The notes beneath the pieces were generated by a model, which made no database searches, was not told the DNA's origin, and worked only from the letters and a program-made list of their open reading frames with translations. DNA of 64,000 nucleotides from an uncultured Oscillospiraceae bacterium (lineage in GTDB: Bacteria > Bacillota > Clostridia > Oscillospirales > Oscillospiraceae), in assembly GCA_934636655.1 (NCBI GenBank), contig CAKUAS010000004.1:62001-126000 (forward strand). The letters are read 5' to 3'. This document shows, one piece after another, positions 34,629-41,519 of the stretch. Positions within the stretch are counted from its first letter, which is position 1. Each line of letters opens with the position of its first letter. A program made the translations under genes and the position numbers.

Positions 34629-35777
34629 ATGGATTTCAAAGCCGAAGTAGGCCCTGAAAATGTTGTAACTATAAAGGTCGTTGGTATCGGCGGAGCCGGC
34701 AACAACGTCGTAAATAGAATGGTCAAGTCCGGAACTCAGGGTGTTGAGTTCATTGCAGTTAACACCGATAAGCAGGCGCTCGCAGTGTCCAGCGCAGATC
34801 AGAAGATCCAGATCGGCGAAAAGCTGACTCACGGTCAGGGCGCAGGCTCCGATCCCGAAGTCGGCAAGAAGAGCGCGGAGGAAAGCCGCAATAATATCGC
34901 CAAGGCCGTTGAGGATGCCGATATGGTGTTCATCACCGCCGGTATGGGCGGCGGCACCGGAACGGGCGCAGCGCCCACGGTTGCAGATATCGCGCGCGAG
35001 GCCGGAATACTCACGGTCGGCGTCGTAACGAAGCCCTTCAAGTTCGAGGGTAAGCGCCGCATGGATCAGGCAAACGAGGGCATTAAGGAGATGCTCGGCA
35101 AGGTCGACTCTCTGCTTATCATCCCCAACGATCGCCTGAAGTACGCGACCGATCAGAAGGTCACTCTCGCAAACGCGTTTGAGATCGCCGATGACGTTCT
35201 CCGTCAGGCCGTAACCAGCATTTCCGATCTTATAAAGAACACAGGCTTCATTAACCTCGACTTTGCCGATGTCACCTGCATCATGAAGAATGCAGGCTTT
35301 GCTCACATGGGCGTTGGCCGCGCGGCAGGCAAGGGCAAGGCGGAGGATGCCGCCCGCATGGCAGTCGCAAGCCCGCTTATGGAGACTTCGATAAACGGCG
35401 CGCACGGCGTGCTCATCAATATCACCGGCTCCGAGGATATGGGTCTTGAGGATGTCGAGGCAGCGGCAAACCTCGTTCAGGAGGCTGCACATCCCGACGC
35501 TAACATCATCTTCGGCGCAACGTTTGATGAGTCCATGCAGGACGAGATCCGCGTTACCGTCATAGCCACCGGCTTTGAGGAAGCGCCCACCGTCAAGCAG
35601 CCCGCCCAGCAGGCAGCAGCCCCCAAGAAGGCCGAGCCCGCATTTGAAAAGCAGCAGGGCATGTTCACCGCGGCAAGCGAAAAGGCAGCCGAGAAGAAGC
35701 CCGAGGAGGCCGCAAAGCCCGCCGGCGAGGAAGACCCCTTCGACAGCATCTTCAAGATTTTCAACGCAAATAATTAA
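34629..35777 (+). CDS. ftsZ: Cell division protein FtsZ
   Basis: FtsZ is the tubulin-like GTPase that forms the division ring. The 382-residue protein has VGIGGAGNNVVNRM, the tubulin signature ITAGMGGGTGTGAAP and the T7 loop region NLDFADVTCIMKNAG. A Lys/Glu/Ala/Pro-rich linker covers residues ~318-366. The C-terminal peptide reads EEDPFDSIFKIFNANN, which departs from the usual D-I-P-x-F-(L/I)-R-x-R form. ATG 34629 follows GGAGG by 7 bases. Codon use is strongly biased, as expected for an abundant protein. Confidence 0.96.
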   Translation: MDFKAEVGPENVVTIKVVGIGGAGNNVVNRMVKSGTQGVEFIAVNTDKQALAVSSADQKIQIGEKLTHGQGAGSDPEVGKKSAEESRNNIAKAVEDADMVFITAGMGGGTGTGAAPTVADIAREAGILTVGVVTKPFKFEGKRRMDQANEGIKEMLGKVDSLLIIPNDRLKYATDQKVTLANAFEIADDVLRQAVTSISDLIKNTGFINLDFADVTCIMKNAGFAHMGVGRAAGKGKAEDAARMAVASPLMETSINGAHGVLINITGSEDMGLEDVEAAANLVQEAAHPDANIIFGATFDESMQDEIRVTVIATGFEEAPTVKQPAQQAAAPKKAEPAFEKQQGMFTAASEKAAEKKPEEAAKPAGEEDPFDSIFKIFNANN

Positions 35778-35793
35778 AATTTGAAAAGTAATA

Positions 35794-35826
35794 AAAAAGG
35801 CTGAGGACATGCTCCTCAGCCTTTTT
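35794..35826 (+). terminator. Intrinsic terminator after ftsZ
   Basis: AAAAAGGCTGAGGA pairs with TCCTCAGCCTTTTT around CATGC: a perfect 14-bp stem ending in a T run. It closes the division and wall cluster. Confidence 0.9.
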
Positions 35827-35918
35827 AGCGCACAAAAACGCAACTGTCAAAAATGTTGGAGAAAGCGATGAAGAAAGTAATGAGATGATGCTGATTGCAG
35901 CATAACAAGATATAGACT

Positions 35919-35947
35919 AAAACTCCGAGGAATTGCCTCGGAGTTTT
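35919..35947. terminator. Hairpin terminator between ftsZ region and the CsoR-like gene
   Basis: AAAACTCCGAGG pairs with CCTCGGAGTTTT around AATTG, with T runs on both sides. It touches the stop codon of the minus-strand CsoR-like gene and can serve both strands. No convincing gene lies in 35827-35918. Confidence 0.8.
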
Positions 35948-35948
35948 T

Positions 35949-36338
35949 TCAGTTTATGTACTTGTCGATCGCGGTGTTGAGCTCTTCGATAAACGTATCG
36001 TCGCCGGTCTCGACTGCATCGGTGATGCAGTGTTCAAGGTGATCCTTGAGTATGACGCGCGCGGTACTGCTCAGCGCAGACCTCACGGCCGCAAGCTGAA
36101 TGAGAACGTCCGTGCAGTCACGCTCGTCCTCGACCATGCGTTTGACCGACTCAAGATGGCCGATTGCGCGGGAAAGCCTGTTTATGACTGCCTTGCTTTG
36201 CGTGTGCGAATGTGAATGATTGTGGTGAGGATGCTCGTGCTCTTCGTGCTCCGTGATATCCTCGCAGGGCTTCACCTCGTGGCAGTGGAGTATTCCGTCG
36301 CCGTGGTCGTGGTAAAAGCCGTCGTCAGGTCTGTGCAT
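35949..36338 (-). CDS. CsoR/RcnR-family metal-sensing repressor with His-rich N-terminus
   Basis: The C-terminal 80 residues form the all-helical CsoR/FrmR (DUF156) fold: INRLSRAIGHLESVKRMVED, then Cys75 in DERDCTDVLIQL and His100/Cys104 in LKDHLEHC. That Cys-His-Cys set matches the Cu(I) ligands of CsoR. It is unusual in carrying a 48-residue N-terminal extension with about 13 His and two Cys, which could hold extra metal or tune sensing. GGAGGGGG precedes the ATG. No metal transporter lies beside it, so the regulated gene is not evident; the neighbouring Fe-S oxidoreductase is a possibility. Confidence 0.85.
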   Translation of the reverse strand: MHRPDDGFYHDHGDGILHCHEVKPCEDITEHEEHEHPHHNHSHSHTQSKAVINRLSRAIGHLESVKRMVEDERDCTDVLIQLAAVRSALSSTARVILKDHLEHCITDAVETGDDTFIEELNTAIDKYIN

Positions 36339-36407
36339 TATTTCCCCCTCCGTAATTTATGCATTGCCTCTATAATACTTCAAATGCGCACTAAAAGCAA
36401 CAAAAAC

Positions 36408-36431
36408 AGCCGGACGGTTTCCCGTCCGGCT
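36408..36431 (-). terminator. Intrinsic terminator of the oxidoreductase gene
   Basis: AGCCGGACGG pairs with CCGTCCGGCT around four bases. On the minus strand the stem is followed by a GTTTTTG run, 15 bases after the oxidoreductase stop codon. Confidence 0.8.
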
Positions 36432-36445
36432 TAAATAGTATGGGC

Positions 36446-39145
36446 TTACAGCTTATCTACAGCGTCTTTGATAGCCTTGACAGCTATTTTGCTGCCGCGC
36501 TTTGCCATGCCTGCGATGAGGTGCGGAGCGATCTTCTCGACCCTGGGAGATACGAATTCATCGACCCAGACGAGCTTTATCGCATCGAACTTGCACTTTG
36601 TGGTGCATATGCCGCAGCCTACGCAGCGAAGCTCATCGAGCACGACCGCACCGCAGCCGAGGCAGCGCTCGGTCTCTTTTTTCATCTGCTCCTCGGTAAA
36701 CGTTCCGCGCAGATCGTCCATGGTGCTCTTTGCCTTAGCGGCACCTGCGTCGGCGGTCTTCTGACGCGGAGCCGCGTCATATCCGCCGAGGGCAAGGGCT
36801 GCCTTGGTCTTGTCGAGCGCGGTAAACACGCGTCTGTCGCGGCCGAGATTCTGCGTCTGGCCGGGATGAACGTATCTGTGTATCGACACCGCGCCCTCTT
36901 TACCGGCCGCGATCGCGTGGATAACGAATGCAGGCCCCGTCACTACATCACCGCCCGCGAAAACGTCGGGCTCGCCGGTCTGGTACGACAGTTCATCGAC
37001 CTTGACGCAGCCCTTCTTGTCGAGCTTCATCGCACCCTTGTCGATGCCGCCCCAGTCGATGACCTGACCGATTGCGCCGATGACATTGTCGACTTCTATA
37101 GTCTCAAATTCGCCCGTTGGAACAGGGGCACGCCGGCCGGAGGCGTCGGGCGCGCCAAGCTCCATTTTTTCGAGCTTGAGTGCCTTTACCTTGCCGTTCT
37201 CGCCGATGATCTCGACAGGGGAGGAGAGCAGCTTGAGCTTCATGCCTTCGTTAAGAGCGTCCTCTATCTCCTCCGGATCGGCCTTGAGCTCATCTCTGCC
37301 GCGGCGGTATACCAAAGTTACGTCCTTTGCACCGAGCCTTATCGCGCTTCTTGCAACATCGACGGAAACGTTGCCGCCGCCGATGACGGCTACCCGGTTG
37401 CCAAGCTTCATGGCATTTCCGGTCAGCGTCGAACGCAGGAAGTCTATGCCGCCGTAAACGCCGTTGAGTTCCTCACCGGGTATGCCTATGGGCGAACTCT
37501 TCTGAGCGCCGATCGCCATGTAAAATGCCTTGTAGCCCTGTACTCTCAGCTTATTGAGGCTTACGTCCTTACCGACCTCAACGCCGGTCTTGAATTCAAC
37601 GCCCAGCTCCTTGAGCACTTCAATCTCGGATAGGACGACGTCCTTTTCAAGTCTGAACGTGGGTATACCCATCGTCATCATACCGCCGAGGGTATCCTCT
37701 TTTTCAAATACCGTCACGGGATAGCCCTTGACAGCAAGATAGTAAGCGCAGCTCAGTCCGGCAGGACCGGCGCCTATGACGGCGATCTTCTGCGGATACA
37801 TTTTTCCGATCTGGTTTACCATCTTGGGCACGAATCTGTGCTCGGCCTTCATATCCTGCTCGGCTATGAACTTTTTGATATCGTCGATGGCGATGGGATC
37901 GTCAATATCGCCGCGGGTACATGCATCCTCGCAGAATTTCGGACATACGCGGCCGCAGATAGCGGGGAATGGGTTCTCTTTCTTTATAAGTTCAAGCGCT
38001 TCCTGATATCTGCCTTGAGCCGCGAGCTTTATGTAGCCCTGAACGGCAATATGCGCCGGACAATTGGTCTTACATGGTGCAGTGCCGGTCTCGACGACAT
38101 TCTCTCGATTTTCGCGCCAGTTTTCGTTCCAATGCTCTTTGGTCCAGAGCTTATCGTCCGGCTTTTCGGCGTAGCTTATCTTCAAAGGCTCTGTCGAGCA
38201 CAGCTTCTGACCGAGGCGTAGAGCGTTCATCTGGCAGTTTTCAACACACTGGCCGCAGGCAACGCACTTTTCCTTATCGACCTGTGCGCGGTAGTTGGAC
38301 TTCATTATTGTAGAGGTGTTGAACAGTCGCCCGCCGCGCAGCGACAGGCAGGAGCACTCGCAGCAGTTGCATATGCCGCCGACCTCACCGGTACCGTCGG
38401 TATTCGACAGCTCGTGGATAAGGCCGTTTTCCTCGGCTCTTTGCAGTATCTCGTATGCTTCTTTTTTGCTTATCTCGCGCCCGTGACCGGTTTTGACGTG
38501 GAAATCGGCAGCCTTGTTGAGCATGATGCACATATCTTCTTCAAGGTGTCCGCAGCCTTCGCCCATGATCCTGCGTGTGCGGCGGCAGGAGCAGTCTGTA
38601 ACGGCAATCTTCCATGCACCTTCTATATATTTGCTCAGATGGTCGGATGAAACCGCGTGGCGGTTGAGGTCGATCGACTGCTGCACGGGGATAACGCGCA
38701 TAACACCCATGCCGCGCGGCAGGTTCGGGGTCATGAGCTTCATATTCTTGAGCGTGTATTCGTCAAAGCAGCGAGCTATCTCCGGATGCGCCTCGACCTG
38801 CTCCTTGTTGCCGACCATCATTTCCATTATGCCCGGCACCCAGCATGGCATCGTGTAGTACTCAATGCCGTCATCGGGGCTCGTGTACATAACGATGACG
38901 CCTTCGTTGCCGAGCTCCCACAGAAGTTTCTTCGTTAACTCGGGCGGCTTTCCGCATCTTTTGGATATCTCCTCGAGTGTTAAGCTGTGACGCACCTTAC
39001 ACGCAAGTGCAACATCCGCCTGCTCATCCGTTACCACCTCAGCCAGTATGCGGTACTCGGGATCGGAGGGGACGTTTGGAATACCGGTTCGCGCTTCAAG
39101 AGTGATCTTGTTTGCAAGCGCAAGTATTTTGGGTCTGAATGCCAT
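36446..39145 (-). CDS. Multidomain Fe-S/FAD oxidoreductase (GltD-like) with N-terminal winged helix
   Basis: This 899-residue cytosolic protein begins with a winged-helix-like stretch at about 50-85 (LTLEEISKRCGKPPELTKKLLWELG). A Cys-rich part follows (TDCSCRRTRRIMGEGCGH, CNCCECSC), then a 4Fe-4S site CVACGQCVENC, a GltD-type N-terminal Fe-S segment (PCKTNCPAH, CGRVCPKFCEDAC), FAD loop VIGAGPAGLSCAYYL, NAD(P)H loop VIGGGNVSVDVARSA and a final pair CLGCG ... CVGCGICTTKCKFDAI. It should move electrons between NAD(P)H and ferredoxin-like partners. The donor and acceptor are not known. The helix-turn-helix start may be structural rather than DNA-binding. Confidence 0.8.
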   Translation of the reverse strand: MAFRPKILALANKITLEARTGIPNVPSDPEYRILAEVVTDEQADVALACKVRHSLTLEEISKRCGKPPELTKKLLWELGNEGVIVMYTSPDDGIEYYTMPCWVPGIMEMMVGNKEQVEAHPEIARCFDEYTLKNMKLMTPNLPRGMGVMRVIPVQQSIDLNRHAVSSDHLSKYIEGAWKIAVTDCSCRRTRRIMGEGCGHLEEDMCIMLNKAADFHVKTGHGREISKKEAYEILQRAEENGLIHELSNTDGTGEVGGICNCCECSCLSLRGGRLFNTSTIMKSNYRAQVDKEKCVACGQCVENCQMNALRLGQKLCSTEPLKISYAEKPDDKLWTKEHWNENWRENRENVVETGTAPCKTNCPAHIAVQGYIKLAAQGRYQEALELIKKENPFPAICGRVCPKFCEDACTRGDIDDPIAIDDIKKFIAEQDMKAEHRFVPKMVNQIGKMYPQKIAVIGAGPAGLSCAYYLAVKGYPVTVFEKEDTLGGMMTMGIPTFRLEKDVVLSEIEVLKELGVEFKTGVEVGKDVSLNKLRVQGYKAFYMAIGAQKSSPIGIPGEELNGVYGGIDFLRSTLTGNAMKLGNRVAVIGGGNVSVDVARSAIRLGAKDVTLVYRRGRDELKADPEEIEDALNEGMKLKLLSSPVEIIGENGKVKALKLEKMELGAPDASGRRAPVPTGEFETIEVDNVIGAIGQVIDWGGIDKGAMKLDKKGCVKVDELSYQTGEPDVFAGGDVVTGPAFVIHAIAAGKEGAVSIHRYVHPGQTQNLGRDRRVFTALDKTKAALALGGYDAAPRQKTADAGAAKAKSTMDDLRGTFTEEQMKKETERCLGCGAVVLDELRCVGCGICTTKCKFDAIKLVWVDEFVSPRVEKIAPHLIAGMAKRGSKIAVKAIKDAVDKL

Positions 39146-39200
39146 AGTGTTGCTCCTTCCTTTACTTTAATGCACGTTTTGTATAAACACTTATGCGTTA

Positions 39201-39228
39201 AGGATATCACATTTTAAGAATTTGTCAA
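39201..39228 (-). promoter_or_regulatory. Probable promoter of the oxidoreductase gene
   Basis: On the minus strand TTGACA (39228-39223) and TATCCT (39206-39201) have a 16-base spacer. The leader would be about 50 bases. A perfect 12-bp palindrome lies just upstream at 39235-39246. Confidence 0.5.
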
Positions 39229-39234
39229 TACAAG

Positions 39235-39246
39235 CACTCATGAGTG
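39235..39246. promoter_or_regulatory. Palindrome CACTCATGAGTG between oxidoreductase and sigK
   Basis: This perfect 12-bp palindrome lies in the 160-base divergent region, just upstream of the minus-strand -35 box and about 60 bases before the sigK start. It may be an operator. The sigK side also has CAAATATAAT (39280-39289), which vaguely resembles a mother-cell -10 box, and the half-site TTTGTACA at 39263. Confidence 0.35.
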
Positions 39247-39305
39247 TGCTGGATTTATATAATTTGTACAGGCAATGGGCAAATATAATGTTCCGAGGTG
39301 ATACT

Positions 39306-39650
39306 ATGATTGGAATGTCGCTTGCCATGCTTCTTGGCGGCGTACTGCTTATGCTCAGACTCTCGCCGGGCGGCTCGTTTCCGAGTCCGCTCTCGGCAGA
39401 GGAGGAACGCAAATACCTGATGCTATGGCAGAATGGAGATATCATGGCGAGAAATGTGCTCGTAGAGCACAATCTTCGACTCGTCGCGCATATCATCAAA
39501 AAGTATTATACGCAGACAAATGATGTAGAAGACCTGATATCCATCGGCACTATCGGTCTTATCAAGGGAATAAACACATATAAGCCGGATAAAGGTATAC
39601 GCCTTGCGACTTATGCTTCCCGTTGTATAGAAAATGCTATACTCACATAG
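39306..39650 (+). CDS. sigK: RNA polymerase sigma-K precursor, 5' part (interrupted gene)
   Basis: Sigma-K directs late gene expression in the sporulating mother cell. This half encodes the hydrophobic pro-sequence removed by SpoIVFB (MIGMSLAMLLGGVLLMLRL) and sigma regions 1.2-2.4: EHNLRLVAHIIKKYY, DLISIGTIGLIKGINTYKPDKG, LATYASRCIEN. Reading departs from the family after Asn110 and stops four codons later (AILT-stop). The missing C-terminal half starts at 49814-49818. Joining the two at the shared AATG restores CIENEILMYF, the canonical sequence, and an open frame of 232 codons. GAGGTG lies 5 bases before the ATG. In the unexcised state only a 114-residue inactive fragment can be made. Confidence 0.95.
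   Translation: MIGMSLAMLLGGVLLMLRLSPGGSFPSPLSAEEERKYLMLWQNGDIMARNVLVEHNLRLVAHIIKKYYTQTNDVEDLISIGTIGLIKGINTYKPDKGIRLATYASRCIENAILT
39633..39636. other. attL core (AATG) of the sigK-intervening element
   Basis: AATG here is matched by AATG at 49814-49817. The inferred crossover dinucleotide is AA (39633-39634). The left end is framed by the inverted pair GTATAG (39625-39630, sigK side) and CTATAC (39637-39642, element side). The first ten element bases, CTATACTCAC, are the near-perfect reverse complement of GTGAGGATAG at the right end. Confidence 0.85.
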
Positions 39651-39669
39651 CGGAATCGGCGCAAAAAAG

Positions 39670-39699
39670 CCCACCGCAGTTATTCCCGACTGCGGTGGG
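39670..39699 (-). terminator. Terminator hairpin next to attL
   Basis: CCCACCGCAGT pairs with ACTGCGGTGGG (perfect 11 bp, 8-base loop). On the minus strand the stem is followed by CTTTTTTGC, so it would end transcription of the small minus-strand frame whose stop is 9 bases away. Confidence 0.75.
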
Positions 39700-39707
39700 T
39701 GTTCTAT

Positions 39708-39878
39708 TTAAATGTATAGTTTGTTTCTTTTGCTGCTTGCCACAGCGTCTATAAGCTCAAATTTCTGCTGTATGGGGCAGGATAGTTTATCTATTGTCTT
39801 AGCGGCTTGCGCGGCATGAAATTCAGCGAGTTTTTTTCTCAGCCTTGACATATCGCGCTCTGTCTCGGGCAATATCAC
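39708..39878 (-). CDS. Small basic protein of unknown function next to attL
   Basis: A minus-strand frame ends at 39708 and is open back to about 39985. From the GTG at 39878 it gives 56 residues including PETERDMSRLRKKLAEFH and KLSCPIQQKFELIDAV. The start is uncertain: GGAGG lies too far upstream of this GTG, and TTG 39872 and ATG 39851 are alternatives; an ATG may have been lost near 39895. A good minus-strand terminator directly after the stop argues for real expression. I do not recognise the family. Its position at the end opposite the recombinase would suit an accessory factor for excision, but that is only inference. Confidence 0.4.
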   Translation of the reverse strand: MILPETERDMSRLRKKLAEFHAAQAAKTIDKLSCPIQQKFELIDAVASSKRNKLYI

Positions 39879-40012
39879 AGTGATTTCCGTGTCCGTTCCT
39901 CCTCTCTGCGGCTGTTTTAACCTATGCAGGAGGGCGGATTTATTATTCTGCCCGTTAAAATTAAAAAATTTTTTAAACCAGGCTTAAATTAAAATTAAAT
40001 AATCAACAAAAA

Positions 40013-40033
40013 TTTGTACAATGATTGTACAAA
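40013..40033. promoter_or_regulatory. 21-bp perfect palindrome, likely operator
   Basis: TTTGTACAAT and ATTGTACAAA are perfect 10-bp arms around a single G. It lies between the small minus-strand frame and the 3' end of the LysR gene, upstream of the former. A half copy (TTTGTACA) occurs before sigK at 39263. The rest of the non-coding stretch 39879-40101 is AT-rich with no other clear signal. Confidence 0.5.
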
Positions 40034-40101
40034 ATGTGCTAAATAGTAATGACAAGGCATAACTCAAGGTTATCTGAAACTGTAAGTTTGTTTATAACTT
40101 G

Positions 40102-40989
40102 TCAAACTGGCGGTTCTACAGTTTGCTGAATACATGAGATAAGTGCCCGCACTTTTTCGGACATATGTATGTTTTTCCGGTATACGATGCACAGTCCCCA
40201 CTGGAATGGCGAGCTGAACGGGCGTGTAACAAGGGCGTTTTTATCATAATATCTCACGCAGGGAGCAGGGAGGACGCATACTTCATTGCTCAGATGACTC
40301 ATTTTGAGCAGAAAATCGCATGTAGGGCTTGTGACGTCGATCATCGGCGTAAGACTTTTGGACTGGAAGTTTCGGACAAGCTCCTGATATACCGCAAAGT
40401 TGACGGGAAAAGTATTCACGGGATACTGTGCGAGATCTTCAAGTTCAATGCTGCTGCACTGTGCAAGCGGATGATCCGGATTCATAGCACAAACTACCTG
40501 ATCCTGCATGATTATTATCTCGCTCAGACCGTCGGAAAGTACGGGGTGCATACTTATCGCAACATCCAAAAGCCCGTCCAGCACCATATTTTCAAGCTTT
40601 CTGGCACCGTATTCGTGCACTTCAACGGCCACATTCGGAAAATGCCTGCGAAAACGCATTATTATTTCGGGAAAATCAAAGGCCGCTATCACCGGCGGAA
40701 CACCGAGCGTAACTCTGCCGCGCTTCATGGATTTCAGATCCCGAAGCTGGCCGTCCATCTCATCGAAGACCGCTGAGATCTTTGCACCGTGCTCGACGAG
40801 GAGCGTGCCGGCCTCAGTCGGTGACATGATGTTTCCCTCACGGTAGAACAGCGGCATTCCAAGTTCAAGTTCAACTTTTTTAAGCATCTTACTCAAAGCC
40901 GGCTGCGTAATGAACAGGTTAGCAGCGGCTTTTGTCATATTGCGCGTGCGGGCAATTTCGATTATATAGCGAATTTCCCGTATATCCAT
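40102..40989 (-). CDS. LysR-family transcriptional regulator
   Basis: This 295-residue regulator has an N-terminal winged helix-turn-helix at 1-60 (MDIREIRYIIEIARTRNMTKAAANLFITQPALSKMLKKVE in the family pattern) and a substrate-binding domain from about 90 (RGRVTLGVPPVIAAFDFPEIIMRF). LysR proteins usually sense a small organic acid and control a divergent operon. Here the divergent unit is the permease and acyl-CoA operon, so its ligand may be the imported acid or a CoA ester. I use ATG 40989, after AAAGGAGG; an in-frame GTG eight codons earlier overlaps that site. Confidence 0.88.
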   Translation of the reverse strand: MDIREIRYIIEIARTRNMTKAAANLFITQPALSKMLKKVELELGMPLFYREGNIMSPTEAGTLLVEHGAKISAVFDEMDGQLRDLKSMKRGRVTLGVPPVIAAFDFPEIIMRFRRHFPNVAVEVHEYGARKLENMVLDGLLDVAISMHPVLSDGLSEIIIMQDQVVCAMNPDHPLAQCSSIELEDLAQYPVNTFPVNFAVYQELVRNFQSKSLTPMIDVTSPTCDFLLKMSHLSNEVCVLPAPCVRYYDKNALVTRPFSSPFQWGLCIVYRKNIHMSEKVRALISCIQQTVEPPV

Positions 40990-41040
40990 GTGCTGTGATC
41001 CCTCCTTTTGCACAATGCCAAAAAAATAACACCACTAAAC

Positions 41041-41069
41041 ATTATAAGATACGTTTGTATAAAAATCAA
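41041..41069 (-). promoter_or_regulatory. Sigma-A promoter of the LysR gene
   Basis: On the minus strand TTGATT (41069-41064) and TATAAT (41046-41041) have a 17-base spacer. The leader would be about 45 bases. Confidence 0.7.
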
Positions 41070-41216
41070 ATTCAAAATCATTCCCGATTGAGAAAGTGTC
41101 AATAACTTTTGTTCATAGACAATATTTTAACAAATAACCGTCGGTTTAGCTTTAATGAGAACTGGGAATTGGACAAAACGGGTTTGCGTCTGTATGCTGA
41201 ATTTAAAGATTGATAA

Positions 41217-41519
41217 TTAACAAACATTCGTGGCGCTTTATAAAAGTGATAAAGCAGCAGGGAGTGATGCCGAAGAAAATATGCGTGTTCCGGTGCGGAA
41301 CACTTGTTTATTGAAGTTAAGTCGTGCGTCATATGGATCCGATGACTGTGCGGCCGTTGGTATTTACATATCATATTAACTTAAACTCACAGCTTGCAAT
41401 ACCCTGTCTTGCCGCAGTGCCCAAACAGCGGCCTCCGGAAGCCGAACCGGGTACTTTGGTGAGACACCCCAGCTAATACTGAGAAACTTTTTAGAGAAAT
41501 ACAAACTGGAGGAAAGATT
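41217..41519 (+). promoter_or_regulatory. Probable promoter and long leader of the cargo operon
   Basis: TTAACA (41217-41222) and TATAAA (41239-41244) are 16 bases apart. The transcript would have about 270 untranslated bases before the permease ATG. The leader contains a perfect 8-bp hairpin GTGTTCCG/CGGAACAC (41285-41303) with a 3-base loop. I recognise no known riboswitch. No coding frame is convincing in 41014-41519. Confidence 0.4.

Noticed and set aside
36440..37633. 397-codon plus-strand frame opposite the large oxidoreductase
   Set aside because: Antisense shadow; the minus strand carries conserved Fe-S, FAD and NAD(P)H motifs throughout.
39306..39650. sigK as a plain decayed pseudogene
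   Set aside because: Both halves are intact, in frame after joining, and flanked by a matching att core and an intact recombinase, which points to programmed excision.
41401..41500. A known riboswitch (TPP- or T-box-like words such as CTGAGA) in the cargo leader
   Set aside because: The remaining conserved parts of those classes are absent.
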